Notes: generated by a model from the sequence alone, not told the origin. A stretch of 64,000 nt of DNA from Haemaphysalis longicornis (GCA_013339765.2 CM023457.1:30114411-30178410), one strand, 5' to 3'. Counted from the stretch's first letter, positions 1 through 11,717 are shown. Program-made: numbers and translations.

Positions 1-716
1 TTTGTGGTCGCGCTTGGGTATGCTATCTGTGTGCCGTCAACCCCATTAGAAAAAAAACAGGTAGACTTGTGTTGGTCATGTAGTGGCTAGAACTGACAAC
101 AGGTAAACCACCAGGGTTACAGACCTCTTACCGGGAGACGTGTCTACAAGAAGGGGCAGGTCATAATCTCATCGAGGGAAGAAATAAAAAAAATTCGGAG
201 GCAAACAATGGGCTTGGGAAGCTCAGGGTAGTAGTGGTTGGGGGTCCATCGGAGATGTGTCGTGCTACACTTGGTAGACATCCGAGGATCATGACGATAA
301 TTTAAACAAGGGCAGCTAAGTTCAAGATGTGCCAGTGCTATGGGGAAATCAAAATATTACAAACGGTAACCCATAAACTTAGAGCTATAGAGCCTTCACA
401 AGAAAGATGTATTGCTGGAAAGCTAACTTTGCGTAATTTTTCTACGGATGCCTGGTTAAAGCTCGCCAGTGCCTATAAACTATCCAAAGCTCTGTATCGG
501 ACGAATCTGTATTTGAGAAATATTCAAATTTTTACGTAATTCCTGCTGTGCGTTATACTGATGGTCAAATCAGCACATTGGGGCATCGCAGGTAGCAATG
601 CTAGTACAATATTAAAATACCAGAGGCTCTAATTAGGCTACAATCGCGGAATTGTTAAAGATCGCTTGACTGCAATTCCGAAGTACAGGGCTGCTCAAGG
701 CATTTTTATGGCAATA
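1..716. other. No gene seen
   Basis: AT-rich non-coding DNA. Short open frames occur, such as one at 327-539, but they show no recognisable domain and no splice-site support. Nothing else supportable was seen up to the TA dinucleotide at 715-716, which marks the left edge of the next element. Confidence 0.6.
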
Positions 717-1320
717 CAGTTGAACCTCGTTATAACGAACACTGATATAGCGAATTACAGGATATAGCGAACAGAGTACGATATTTGATTGCTCACGCAT
801 ATTTCAATGGCACTTATTCTTTTATAACGAAGCTTAAACACTGAGCCCCGCGCAATATCATATATAACAAAGAAATGTTTGGCCAGGACGCTGAGAAGCT
901 GCTTGGAAAAGCCCTCCGCAATCCGAAACTGCAGACGTATAAAGGCCACTTGGACACTGGACACTGTGGATAACTCCATCGAGATTAGTGCTTTGAGTAC
1001 CCACCAAATGACGATCACATCGTTCATCAAGTAAATAAAGACTCAGGCCTGTTTTGTCAAGTGAACCTTGTCTTGTTGTAATTTTCCGTACTCGTGTTCC
1101 GGCTCATTCAGCTTGAAATGCAACTAGGAGAAAGGTAACGGTTACATTGTTTATACAGGGTTGTAAGCCTAAAAAATGTATTTTTATATCAGGCATTTTT
1201 GCGCGAGCCCGTTTGCCGATTAGTTGCAGCCGATTTTTACCTCTACTGTTATAACGAATATCGGATACAACGAAGTAATTTGCTGTCCCGATACTAATTC
1301 GTTACAACGAGGTTTCACCG
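717..1320 (-). mobile_element. pogo/Tigger-like DNA transposon remnant
   Basis: The left end begins CAGTTGAACCTCGTTATAAC. The reverse complement of the right end begins CGGTGAAACCTCGTTGTAAC. These are clear terminal inverted repeats, each bordered by TA (715-716 and 1321-1322), the usual Tc1/mariner/pogo target duplication. At 604 bp the element is far shorter than an autonomous copy of about 2-3 kb. It is therefore an internally deleted derivative, with only a piece that may be the end of the transposase gene left at 755-1030 on the minus strand. The TIR pattern with an ACCTCGTTATAACGAA core is typical of pogo/Tigger elements in arthropods. The family name is inference; the TIRs and TA flanks are seen directly. 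Confidence 0.72.
755..1030 (-). pseudogene. Possible transposase C-terminal remnant
   Basis: An open frame of about 91 residues lies inside the TIR-bounded element. Around residues 9-38 it has a spacing of hydrophobic and aromatic residues (VLKAL, then SSVQ, then LQFRIAEG). This resembles the segment after the third acidic residue in pogo/Tigger DDE transposases, where a helix is followed by an NCFRKAGF-like motif. No catalytic D or E can be assigned and no DNA-binding domain is present, so it cannot be active. The assignment rests mainly on its position inside the element and is weak on sequence alone. It could be chance open frame. Confidence 0.35.
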
Positions 1321-2741
1321 TATAGGAAACGTGTTGTCGAAGTGTGGAGTCCAGCCAAATATTATTGTATTTATTACCCTCCTAAGAAACCAGGTATTCT
1401 CCCCATTGGTCACTTTTCAACTAATCCTGTACTAAATGGACTCGAAAACATTAACCAGCCCCACATCGAAAACTATCCAACGAAAAAGAACCAACCCTCT
1501 GCCTGCTTCCAACCAAAACTTTTGGTGACCGAACTCAGCTTCCTTCTATGTACCCCGACCGGTACGCTGTTGAATGCCACGGTCGCTGACTAGGCACACT
1601 GCCTAACGTCATCCCAGGGTACGCACAAAACACGAACCTTCCCCCTATCCTCTCTCCCCCCTTTCTCTGAGCTGTTGGAGAACCTGACGACCAGCGGTGA
1701 GCTGGGGGTGTAGCTTTTTTTGGCACCCAAAGCGAAGACCACCTTGTTTCCTTATCGATCCGGAAACTGAGGGAGCACTCTCAGAGACACCATATCAATA
1801 AATGTTTGCGCAACCACCACCACCACCACCACCACCAAGCATCCCAATTGAGCCGTAGGCAGCAAACCCCTTTAAAGTCTACTGCACTGCTACGCACAGA
1901 AGCATCGCTAGAGAAAATTTTTTCGGGGCACTACAGGAACCCTGATAGGAAAGTATGTAGGCCTATGCTACCTTTATTACATCGTTTTCTTGGGCTGTGA
2001 CAAAGTGAAACCGATGGACAGTCGGCTTCTGTGCCGTGGACCTGTAGTCCTAGCAACTCACGTATGACATAGTTTTGGACTTCAATTCCTTGGTGCAATT
2101 TTTGAGGCCAAATACAAATAAGGTCTTCCTGTGAACAGAAACTGCAAACCTCTGTCTATACCCTGGCGCTAGTACTGCTCAAATTCTAAAGAATTTACCC
2201 TGGCTTTTCTCCCAACGGCATGTCTGCGCAAGGCACTCCCGCTCCTGCCATTGGTGAACGAAGCTAGCTGCAGCCAAACCGTTAGTAAGCGTTGCTGCAG
2301 CCCCAGAAGGTACACCTCATGCTTCGTTGTTTCGAGAGCTGCTCTGCAGCCTGAGCGGTGGGAAAAAGAGGCTAAATCCATCAATCAAGAGCATTATTAA
2401 ACCAAGGATGACAGGGTGGCCTGCGTGGGAAATAGGTTGTTGTCCGTTAACGATTAAAGCAGGAAGAATCATTTAAACGAGCAGTCAATGGTGTTGATAA
2501 GTTTTCAATTATAGACAGCGTAGACACCCAGCATTCAGAAACTTTGGCAATTTGCAAATTTGCAAATTTCTATCAAAGTGGCCCTATGGTATCTTTCTTT
2601 TCATTCCTTACTTTACTTACACAGTGTCGCAAGAGACAGCATAACATAGAAAATTTGCGTACCGACCTTGAGATGGTGCGATGATGAGCATATGCCGGCC
2701 CCATACTGGGAGCAGGAAAACCAGTTTGTATTGACACTTAC
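1321..2741. other. No gene seen; one CAC microsatellite
   Basis: No frame with a recognisable domain. A (CAC)n microsatellite sits at 1814-1836. If the exon at 2742-2958 is real, this stretch is its downstream intron or flank. No convincing continuation of a galectin-like domain was found in it. Confidence 0.5.
1814..1836. repeat. (CAC)n microsatellite
   Basis: About eight uninterrupted CAC/CCA units. A plus-strand frame through it encodes a histidine run, which I take as incidental. Confidence 0.9.
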
Positions 2742-2958
2742 CGTGAGGTAGTCTTCGCTTTCTTTTTTTGTCATACGAATTGCCAAACTGTAGTATCCTG
2801 GGAGATTAAGCTCGATGGTTTCGTTCCCCCATTTAGTATTTGAATAAGCTCCCCTTCCACTGTATTCAAACTTCACCGTCGTTCCTTGTACAATTTCCCT
2901 TGCCATGTAGAAATATGTTTTTCCTTGATAATGGACGTCAAAGTGCGCTGCCTCGGAA
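2742..2958 (-). CDS. Internal exon, galectin-like domain (part 2)
   Basis: A 217 bp open stretch lies between a good acceptor (pyrimidine-rich tract ending TTTCAG, AG at 2960-2959) and a consensus donor GTAAGT starting at 2741. It begins with one leftover base, encodes 72 codons and ends in phase 0. The peptide reads as a beta-sandwich. It contains FDVHYQG, VKFEYSG, then NTKWGNETIELNLPG and YYSLAIRM. The N-x(2)-WG-x-E block followed by a proline/glycine turn and an FELRI-like strand resembles the core of galectin carbohydrate-recognition domains. The usual H-x-N-x-R sugar-binding triad is not preserved, so sugar binding is doubtful. The exon at 14388-14497 ends with two leftover bases and joins this one in frame. 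That supports a single minus-strand gene. The methyltransf_FA/natterin-type folds are an alternative. The exon is fairly secure; the family is tentative. Confidence 0.6.
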
Positions 2959-4795
2959 CTGAAATGAATGAAAATTATTGTCAGGACTAAGAGAAACGAA
3001 GGGGATTTTCAAACCGTATTTGCACGAAAGTACCTATGCCGCCACTGAACCCAAATAAATAACAAGGGCATGTTCTAGAAGAGTACAGCAGCTAATGGTA
3101 TTCTGTAATAGCGTAGACGTCAATTGGATACAAGGACTCCTGGTGTCCCAGTTCATTCGTGTTAATGACGGATTCAGGGAGAGCTAGAGAACGGCCGTTC
3201 CCGAAAGGAGTGCCGAGTGACGGCCCTCCGGACTAGTGTTGTGTGAACAACCAAGTTTATCTATCTCTTGCAGGCGACAGTGAGTAGTTGGAAATGAAAG
3301 CGAGGCAAAAAGCTGGACGAGGATCATCCCCTGGTTGTTCATCCCAACTTCCATTCCTTCATAGAGCTTTCTTTCCTTTTGCAGTTTTAAGCCAGGTGGA
3401 CCAGACCTGGACCCCAGTGGTCGCCTAGACTCCGCTTTCGACGTGCCAGAGCCGGCAAGCCTACTTGCTACCAGAAAAAATCTTAGGCAAGTTTAGTGGC
3501 GGCTATTTATTTTCTGGAGCCGCCTGTTTACATATGTTTGTACCTGCCTCGACGAAAAGTATTTCAGGCGTAACGAAGCAAGAAGTACTTATTTAGGACC
3601 GTTCCAAACTACCAGACTGGTAGCATAGCTGGTACATATCAAGCTTGTTTAGCACGAAGATATCCTTAGCCCACGTAGCTTGAATATATGCAGGAGAAGA
3701 ATCGGCCTAATGCGGCGGTCGGGGGCGCATGACCGATTATGTCGCAGCAAAAACGAACTCGGACTACAAGGCATCGCAGCTTTAAAACAGAAGGAGAGGG
3801 TAGCTGCATGCGATAGACGAATTCATTCCGGGGCTGCCCTGCAAAATGCCGACCACCACGGGGGCGCCGTTTCTTACCAGCGACAGATGCAGCTTCCCTT
3901 TCCTAGGAAAAGCTGTTGTGACGTTACCCGGCCTCCCTAAGAAGCGACCTATCCTCTCTTCTATTGTTCTGACGCAGCGCTTCAGACATATTTGGGGCAA
4001 AATTTCGACACTTAACTGAAAGCGTAGTGTTTTGTTCTATTAAAAATACGTATTAGTTTGGTGACAGCAGATATAAATTAAAAGCTGTTATTAACGTTAA
4101 ATTTAGCCGAAACCAAAGTATCAAACGATGGCGAAGCGATAGGACGCTGTCGGCTAAGCAACGCCACTAACTACGTTCCGGTAGTTTTGGCCGCTGATGT
4201 CCGCCCAAGTCCAAATGACCGGCATTTCATCGGCAATAAAAGGTGACAAACTGTCGCGTGCTTCCGCTGCCAGCATAAGGCCGCCTGAGGGAAGCAGTGC
4301 AGTTCACGTGTGCAAAATCTGCTGCTGACAGTTGCTCTTGGGTTTGGGTTCAAGGATCCCCCCACGTGTGTTGAGGATGCCAAGACAATGTATTAACACC
4401 TCTCTGTTTGACCAAATGAGAACAACCTTCGTTCGCTTATTTTCTTTGCTCCTCGCTAAGAACATACCGAGAGATCTCCTTTTTTCGTTTCGGGTCTTTT
4501 CGACGCCACGTTTCTCCGGAATGCCGGGGTTTATTTTCCTGTTCGTTCACCAACCAAAGCAATGTGATTTTAGGCGTCAGCGCAATGAGCCGGAATGCGA
4601 ACAGAAATACCCGCCAGCATGTACTCGTCACTCGCGGAAAATGCAGGACATGCGTGTCGAAGCCAGTACAGGTGTAGACTACCGGAAGTTCACCGGACGT
4701 TCATGGAGTGAGAGCGTGTGTTTTTGTCGCGTGGGTTATTCGCTTTCGCGCAAAGCAGTTTTGGAGCAGTGGGAAAGCAGTACTCTAGACCGGCC
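2959..4795. other. No gene seen; possible leader of the next element
   Basis: Probably intronic for the minus-strand gene. No domain-bearing frame found. The last few hundred bases before 4796 may be the leader or LTR of the Ty3/gypsy remnant, since a Gag start follows at 4796. I could not find a matching second LTR, so the left end of that element is undefined. Confidence 0.45.
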
Positions 4796-6048
4796 ATGAA
4801 TTTGAAGGCGTTGAAAAAACCGCAGTTGTTGGAGCTTGCAAAAGAGTTGCGCTTGGATGTTTCGGACCGCTGAGAAAGCCAGAGCTGCTACAGGCTATAC
4901 TCGCTGTTAGGGCTGACGATGACGGGCTGTCTGAGTGCATTGAGATGACCAATGGCAGGGAGACCGCGAAACGTCAGGCTGCAGAGGCAGAGACTGAGCG
5001 CCAGTGTGAGGAACTCGAGAGGCAGAAACAGGAATGCGAGGAGAAAAAGTGAGAACAGGAGCTCGAGAGGCAGAAACAGGAACAATAGGAGTAAAAGAGG
5101 CGAGAGAGAGAGCATGAGCTCCTACTCGATCGAGAAAAGTGACAGCACGAGCTGGAAATGAAGCGTCTAGACATCGAGGAATCTCGATCTAGGCGTGAGA
5201 GTGACAGCAGCACGCCAAGCGGGCAGTCTGCAGCGACTGAGCGACCTAATGCGACCCTACAAGGTAGAAGACTTAGGTCTTTTTTTGGTCAGCTTCGAGC
5301 GTACGTGCGAGAGGGCCCAGTTTAGTCCAGTCTCATGGCCGCAACAGCTGCTTACGCTTTTGCCAGGTGAGGCATCCGACGTGATGGCCCGCTTGCCAAA
5401 GGAGGAGGCGGAGAACTACTAGAAAGTCAAGTCGAGCCTCCTGCGCAAGTACAGGCTGTCAGCAGAGGCGTTTCGCCAGAAGTTCTGTGAAGCCGAGCAA
5501 GCTAAGGGCAAGTCGTACTCGGAGTTCGCCTATAATCTGAGGGCTAACATGGAAGATTGGCTCAAAGAGGCAAAGGCTTTCGGAGAGCACGACCGGGTAG
5601 TTGAGTGCTTCGGTCTTGAGCAGTTTTACCGCCGACTACCAGAGAACCTGAGACTCTGGGTGCAAGATAGGCCGGGGGAAAATACTGCGGATCATGTAGC
5701 TCAGCTGACCGACGACTTTATCGCACGTTGAGGTGCGCAAGGGCCGGAAGACGGCGAAAAAGAGTTCAGGCAGAGGTGTGATAAGTCAGGGCCTAAAGGC
5801 AGAGCTCCACAGGAAGACGGTGGAGCAAGGGAAGTCGTTGTCATGGATAAGAAAACTGGCCGCCTAAACGAAAATAGAGCGGAAGACACTGAGGAGCAGC
5901 GCAGAAAGAAAGCTTTTGAAGCGCGCAGACAGGCTGTGTGCTACAACTGCGGCGAGACGGGACATTTCGCTGCGAGTTGCAAGAAGAGAAAACTTGTCTT
6001 TCACGTACTAGACCAGAGTGAGGAAAGCAGGCAGTTCCTAGAGCCGTA
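4796..6048 (+). pseudogene. gag: Decayed Gag with SCAN-like capsid and CCHC knuckle
   Basis: Starts at the ATG at 4796. The first 25 residues (MNLKALKKPQLLELAKEL) look like a SAP-type helix, and the frame is lost at about 4871 by an apparent one-base deletion. A Glu/Gln/Arg-rich coiled coil follows (about 4960-5200), with several in-frame stops. The capsid part at about 5440-5730 contains YSEFAYNLRANMEDWL, ECFGLEQFYRRLP and LRLWVQDR. This spacing matches the SCAN domain of vertebrate zinc-finger proteins, which is known to derive from a Gmr1-like Ty3/gypsy capsid. The nucleocapsid CX2CX4HX4C knuckle (CYNCGETGHFAASC) is at 5939-5980. In a live element Gag would form the particle and package RNA. 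This copy has many disruptions and cannot encode one protein. Confidence 0.82.
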
Positions 6049-7020
6049 GTTACGTGAGCTAGTGGTCAACGGTAAACCGTGCCGAGTTCTTCGCGACTCC
6101 GCGGCGACGTTAGACATGATCCACCCTTCGTACGTTGAACCGAATCAGCTGATGGGACAGTGTGTTTGGGTGATGCAGGCCGTAGCAGCACGAAACGTGC
6201 GCCTGCGATTGCTAAAGTGAGCATCGGAGGTCCGTTCGGTGAACTTGTCACACAGGCGACAGTATTCCCACAACTTCTTCCATAATACAGGTACCTATTC
6301 TTGAACAGGTAGGATCACCTGTTACGCGAAAGGGGCTACAATTTCGAGAAACTGCTGAGCAAAGAATGAGCTGAGCTCGCTGCGAAGGGCTCAAGTAGCG
6401 ATAGTGTCGCCAGTGGCTCGCCACCTCTGAAAGGAAGGGCGAGACTCAGACAGATAGCGAGGATTTGGCATTTCCAAAGGCTCACGACAGAGGGCAGCGT
6501 AAGTACACTGTGTGTAGGGACCCTACAAGTGACCGGAGATGTGTCAGCGTCGTCGTTTTCGAAGTGCGCAGGTTCACGGGAGGCCTTAAAAACGGCTGCT
6601 GACCCGAACGCGCGCGGTTCGCAGGCTACCGACGTTCCGCGGGAAAGCCTAAACCGTGACGTTAGAGAAAGGAGGCAACACGAGTCCATTGAAACGAAGG
6701 GTGTTTCTTCGGACTCGATTTCCGAACCGAGCAAAGCTGTGGCAGAGCCGACAGTCGAGACACTGAACGGTTTTCACGGGGAAGCTAAGCTTAACGACGA
6801 CGCCGCCACTGAGCGAGTCGCGAGCGTTCCACCTCAAACTCGGATACTGGATGTCGAGCCACGGCCAGCCGAGGTAGTAGCGATTCCGGTGTCGCCTGAG
6901 GTTGAGCCGTCTGTTGAGACCGGGCCGCCTGTACCTAGACTGGCCTTGACAGCCGGAAAGGATAGCGATATCACCCTGCGGTGTTCGCTTGCCGGCAGTG
7001 TCGCAAATAAGTGTGGCTAG
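6049..7020 (+). pseudogene. Retropepsin remnant and Pro/Glu-rich linker
   Basis: Immediately after the Gag frame, a segment around 6057-6150 reads LVVNGKPCRVLRDSAATLD. This is the fold and position of a retropepsin active site, with D-S-A in place of the usual D-S/T-G, so the catalytic glycine appears lost. Several stops follow. From 6529 to 7020 an open frame of 163 residues is acidic, rich in Glu, Val and Pro, and has no recognised domain. It may be the linker that precedes RT in such elements. No RT motif follows. The protease call rests on a short motif and on gene order. Confidence 0.55.
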
Positions 7021-7675
7021 AGCTCCTAGGCGGGCCTGCCGAGTTGCAGCGCCGCTCGCCCGCTTTGCGCCGGGTCTCAGCGGACCACGCAGCGGCCGAG
7101 AACGAAAGCGCACGCCGTGCTCGAGCGGTGGAAATTAGAGCAGTTTTCTCCACGCGCTCGAGATAGGTCTCGGAAGAAGGCCGATGTCCTTTCGACTGGT
7201 CGCACTAGCTTTCATACATAGTGCGGGCGCACCTAAGGTGCGACTCAAATTGGGGAAAGCTCAGGGCAATGACGAGGGCTCAAATCGCAGCTCTCTGCGC
7301 GAGACGTGGCCTGTAGACGTCTGACTTTCCGTCCCAGTGTAAACCAATGTCACGTAATGCGAACTGACCAACGATCATAGCAGCGGCACGGAGCAATAAG
7401 TGAAAAGATTGGCGATACTCTGCGCCCTTATCTATTGTCAATAGCCAAGCGCAAGCAAGAAGCCCGAAAAGACGACGATAAACAATTCATACCCTCGTTG
7501 ATCACCAATTGCAGTGGTTTACAACAGATTTGCTGAACATCAACTTTCGCAGGGCGAAATGGCGACAAATTTTCTCGATTTCCCCGTGGCTGCCAGCCGT
7601 CCACTGTCAGCCGCGCTCATCAAGCGTGCGCGGAAATGTGTAATCATTGCCACTTGGAAGTTACGATTTATGTGA
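7021..7675. other. Unassigned segment between two retroelements
   Basis: Holds either more of the gypsy linker or the 5' part of the I-like element. The boundary is not visible because no target duplication was found. Frames are short and carry no recognised domain. Confidence 0.4.
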
Positions 7676-7924
7676 GCAGATGCGAAATGTGTCTGGATAT
7701 GGCATACGCGCAGCACCAACTGGTATGTGGAAAGGAAGAGGGTCGACGCACTCGAGCATCGCATGAACGCTCGGTTCGCGGCAGTAGAGCGCCGACTCGA
7801 GGCTTTACAAGAATTTCTCTATAGAAAGCTTGGCCGCGACGACAACGTGGCAGAAGATCGCACCCAAACCACTCAAGCAAAGACATCGCTATGGCCCGAG
7901 CACCAAAAACAAGCCCGGGCCTGA
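7676..7924 (+). pseudogene. ORF1 C-terminal fragment (coiled coil)
   Basis: The frame ending at the TGA at 7922-7924 carries a heptad-like stretch (LEHRMNARFAAVERRLEAL at about 7751-7807), typical of the trimerising coiled coil of non-LTR ORF1 proteins. It overlaps the ATG of the endonuclease ORF at 7891 by 34 bases in another frame, a normal ORF1/ORF2 arrangement for such elements. The N-terminal part, including any CCHC knuckles, is not recognisable upstream. Function by family: RNA binding and ribonucleoprotein assembly. Confidence 0.5.
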
Positions 7925-9156
7925 AGATCTGGCACTGGAACGCCAACTGGTTCCAGTGCAGAAAAGCAGTGCTACAACAACATCTGCAACGCCTCGAAAA
8001 GCCTCCGGACGTCATAATGATCCAGGAAACCCACACCGAAAGTGCACCGACCCTCCCAGGTTACCGAACACACGCAAGCCCCCCGAGCGCGAGGTACTGC
8101 GGTAAGGGAACTGCGCAAGGGGTATGCACCTTCATAAAGAAAGGACTTACTTTCATCAAGCACGAGAATTTCCTCGGACGCAGCACCATCGAACAATTTG
8201 CGACCGAGGTGATACTAGGCAAGAAGAAGAAGGAATCCTTCCTCCTCATCAACATTTACAGTAACCCAGCGCACAGGCACCAAACGATCAAGACTCTCCT
8301 GCACAAAGCACTACGCACAGCGCCACACGACACAATCGCAATATGTGGGGACTTCAACGCACCGCACAAAGAGCTCGGCTACAACCGCACCACGGTCAAA
8401 GGAAGGGTCCTACTGGAAGAGGCGGGCGACGCTGGCTTCACCCTCCACACAGATCCAGCGGACCCCACCCGAATAGGAACTTCTGTCACACGAGACACAA
8501 ACCCGGATCTGGCTTTTGTCCGAACAGCGGCAACGGCCAGGAGGGGTGCCAACTGGAGGAACACGGGGTACAACTTGGGCAGCGACCACCTCATCGTCGA
8601 ATTGGACCTGCCAGCCTCCGCCCCAGTTACCAACGAACATCGACGCAAGCACAAGCTCACCGACTGAGCTCGTTTCAGATCGGAGTTTCTGGAGCTGCAG
8701 CGCGAGATCGAGGACATCGAGAAATGGTCGGCAGCCATAGTGCAGGCAACCTCGGACGCGACCACAGAAGTGGAAACGGACGAGAGCGTGTAGCAAGTCG
8801 ACAGTCGCCTGGCCCATATGATAGAGGCCAGACAGTCCCTACAGCGGCGATGGAGACGACAGCGCCACAACCGCACACTACGCAAGAGAGTGGCGGAGCT
8901 CGGACGAGCTATTGAAAAACACAGCCGCGAGCTCTGCGCCCAGCAATGGCATGCCGCTTGTAGTGAGGCAGACGAACAACTGCACAAGGGACGGACCTGG
9001 ACGCTACTCCGCCATCTCCTCGATGAAACGAAGACCAGAGGGTACCAACAACTCCGACAGGCACAAATCATGCACGCCACCACCACCAAAGAACTAGGGC
9101 AGGAGGAGACGTGCAAACGGGATAAACGCACGTTATCTACCGAGTACCCCAAGTGA
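7891..9156 (+). pseudogene. ORF2 N-terminal: APE-type endonuclease
   Basis: Starts at the ATG at 7891. The endonuclease/exonuclease/phosphatase fold is clear. It has WHWNANW near residue 17, IQETH with the metal-binding Glu at residue 46, CGDFNAP with Asp154 and Asn156, DTNPDLAFV near residue 203, and SDHLIVELDL with Asp232-His233. By family it nicks target DNA to prime reverse transcription. A TGA at 8665-8667 ends the domain. The same frame then continues to 9156 through a TAG at 8791, with a basic, helical linker (RWRRQRHNRTLRKRV) leading to RT. The catalytic residues are all present, so decay is mainly in the linker and beyond. Confidence 0.88.
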
Positions 9157-9178
9157 AAGCCATGGCGATTACTAGGGA

Positions 9179-10322
9179 ATGCAAAACCCAGCCCTCGATC
9201 GCGACGTCGAAGAATGGGAGGTACGGGCAGCGCTACAGAGCCTCAATTGCAAATCTGCGGCTGGCCCGGACCGAGTAACTAACAAGGCTCTGCGGAACCT
9301 CAGCGATGGGGCCGTCACGGCTCTCACGGGGCACTTCAACCGCTGTTGGCGCGCAGGGGCAATACCACGACAATGGAAGACAGCCAAAAACAATCCTCAT
9401 CCCTAAGGCCGGTAAACCGCCCAGCATCGAGAACCTGCGCCCGATATCCCTCACGTCGTGTGTAGGCAAAGTCCTCGAATACGTGCTCAACAACAGATGG
9501 CAGCGTTACCTCGAAGGTGAAGGCCTCTACCCCGACACCATGTTGGGGTTCCGGGAACGGCTCAGCACCCAGGACGCCATGATCTTGTTACAACAAGATA
9601 TACTCGACACATCCATCCTCACCCACGACAACAAAGCGGTGCTGGGCCTTGACCTGCAGAGCGCCTTCGACAAGGTGCGCCACTCCGCCATACTGGCGCA
9701 GGTCTCGCGACTGGGCATGGGGGAAAGAACGTACAACTATATACGAGACTTCCTTTCGCAGAGAACAGTGGAAATCCAAGCAGGGGATCAACAGCTGCCG
9801 GTGAAAGAACTGGGCAGCGTGGGAACCCCCCAAGGTTGGGTGATATCGCCGCTGCTTTTCAACCTTGTGATGATCGGTGTGGCCGAGCGGCTCTCGGAGA
9901 TCCCGCAGGTCCGATACACCATCTACGCAGACGACATTACCCTGTGGGTTCCCGGGGGCAGCGATGGCCACATTGAAACAACACTACAGACTGCAGTATA
10001 TGTCATCGAAAACCACCTGGCGAAGACCGGCCTGCGATGCTCCCCGCAGAAATCTGAACTGCTCATCATCCCACCACCAGGCAGGTACCGCAAGAAGGCG
10101 GAGGAAGAGTCTACGAAAATCACGATACGCACGAGGGACGGAACTGTCATCCCCAAAGTGCAAAACCTTCGCGTCCTCGGCATGACCCTCGAAGCGAGCC
10201 GGAGCAACGGAACCACGGTCGACCGCATCACCACAAAATTGGGAATTGCCACCCGCCTTATCAAACGAATAACAACAAGGCATCACGGGATGAAGGAGGC
10301 CAGCCTCTTGCGACTGATATAA
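9179..10322 (+). pseudogene. ORF2 reverse transcriptase domain
   Basis: RT begins in a shifted frame at 9179 with the SLNCKSAAGPD and IPRQWK region. After another shift near 9390 it continues with IPKAGK, LRPISLTSCVGKVLEYV, AVLGLDLQSAFDKVRH, GTPQGWVISPLLFNLVM and the catalytic YADD at 9924-9935. These are RT motifs 1 to 5 in order, followed by a thumb region to 10322. PQGW replaces the usual PQGS. An in-frame TAA at 10320 interrupts the domain, and the same frame resumes downstream. Known role of the family: target-primed reverse transcription. Not functional here because of the shifts. Confidence 0.9.
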
Positions 10323-10331
10323 TCTTTTGCC

Positions 10332-11580
10332 ATGAGTCACGGGGCCTACGTAGGGGCCTTCCACCAGTGGAAGAAGCACGAGAGCGACAGAATCAACGCA
10401 GCAATACGAAAGACATACAAGGCCGCTCTGGGACTACTGAACAGCACCAGCACCGACCGGCTACTGGAGCTGGGTCTCCACAACACCCTGGAGGAAATTA
10501 GCAAGGCCCAAAGAATGGCCCACCTTGAGCGCCTTTCGACCACACGTACAGGCGGAAGAATCCTCGAGCGGCTGGGCCTCGGCCCAAAGAAGACGGAAAC
10601 ACACAAGGCAAGGGTTCTCCCTCTGGAAACGCTACAACGCCTCAAGATACTCCCATTGCCCCGCAACGTCCATCCCGACTACAACCCAGGACGCCGAGCG
10701 GCCAGGACCCGAGCCCTCACCGAGACGCACGCAAACGACACGGGCGCCATCTACGTGGATGCAGCCAAATACCCCGACAGGCCAGACACCTATGCAACAG
10801 TGGCGGTGAGAGCCACCACCGGAGAAGTGTACAGTGCGTGTAGTGTTCGCGTACCGTCTGCTCAGCAGGCGGAAGAAGTGGCGATCGCACTCGCGCTAAC
10901 GAACCCGCAATGTAATACTGAGCGACTCGCGCTCGGCCATCGCGAACTTCGCCAAGGACAAAGTGTGTACAAGTGCAGTGCGCGTAGTGCAGTGTGGTGC
11001 GGGGAACAGTGAATCGGTGCCGGCTACCCACATCCGTTGGTTTCCGGCGCACATGAACGCTAGCACCGACGGCAGCGGCCACCCTAACCGCAACGAGACA
11101 GCCGACGCCGCCGCACGCGCACTTACCAACAGCGCGGCGCCCCCCCGCATCTCTCAGGCGGAAAGGCAGCAGGACTCAGACCAGGAACCCCTTGTGACTT
11201 ACGCCGAAATACTACAGTGGTACCGCCTCGGCAGACAGCTTCGGCCGCCCCCACACCCCAAGCTCACCAGGGCTGAAGCAGTGCTGTATAGACAATTACA
11301 GACAAACTCTGCGATAACTCCGGTGCTGGCGCAATATGTGTGTCCAGAAGTGTACGAAAGTGTGCTATGCAGTGTGTGCTCGAAAACGAACGCGACCTTG
11401 GTCCACCTACTGTGGGACTGTGAACGAAATCCAGTGGAGGCAACCGCCTCAACGCGTTGGCCGGACGATGTCACAAGTGCTATGGACTCGTCCGACCACT
11501 ATGTTCAACTCCGAGCAGTCCAGCGGCTCGAGGCTGCTCTTGCAGGGCAGAAGCGTAGGGAGGCGCCGATGGGAGTCTGA
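10332..11580 (+). pseudogene. ORF2 RNase H and C-terminal zinc knuckle
   Basis: Continues the RT frame from 10332. The RNase H core starts near 10750 (AIYVDAAKY with the first acidic residue), followed by QQAEEVAIALAL with the Glu. A frameshift at about 10963-11012 then moves to the frame with IRWFPAHMN and ETADAAARAL, the end of the RNase H fold. The C-terminus has CSVCSKTNATLVHLLWDC (CX2CX8HX4C) at about 11368-11421, the knuckle common to the C-termini of I, Jockey and R1 proteins. The frame stops at 11578-11580. The RNase H would degrade RNA in the hybrid during integration. Confidence 0.82.
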
Positions 11581-11717
11581 GGGATCACACCCGACGACCC
11601 TCCGCGCGTCGACCTCGTATACGCCCGCAAGGCGTTGTCTCGGGGACGACTTAGGAAACATCAAGGAGGGGGCAGACCCTGAGTGGCTCCCGCCCACCTC
11701 CCCCCGCAGGACAATTC

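Larger units (their letters stand above)
4796..7020 (+). mobile_element. Ty3/gypsy retrotransposon remnant (gag-protease part)
   Basis: A plus-strand remnant with Gag and the start of a protease region in the usual order, broken by stops and frameshifts. No RT, RNase H or integrase of this element is recognisable downstream. Sequence belonging to an I-like non-LTR element follows instead, so the copy is truncated or interrupted. No LTR pair was identified. It lies antisense to the putative host gene whose intron it would occupy. It is distinct from the minus-strand gypsy at 15219-22560: the Gag architecture differs, and that element has no SCAN-like capsid that I can see. Confidence 0.75.

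Noticed and set aside
1806..2000. Histidine-run peptide
   Set aside because: Produced by the CAC microsatellite; no other support for a gene.
4888..5213. Minus-strand Leu/Ser-rich frames that resemble membrane segments
   Set aside because: They are the complement of the Glu/Arg-rich coiled coil of Gag.
8379..9152. Long minus-strand frame of 257 codons
   Set aside because: It is antisense to the endonuclease-RT linker and has no recognised domain; high GC keeps it open.
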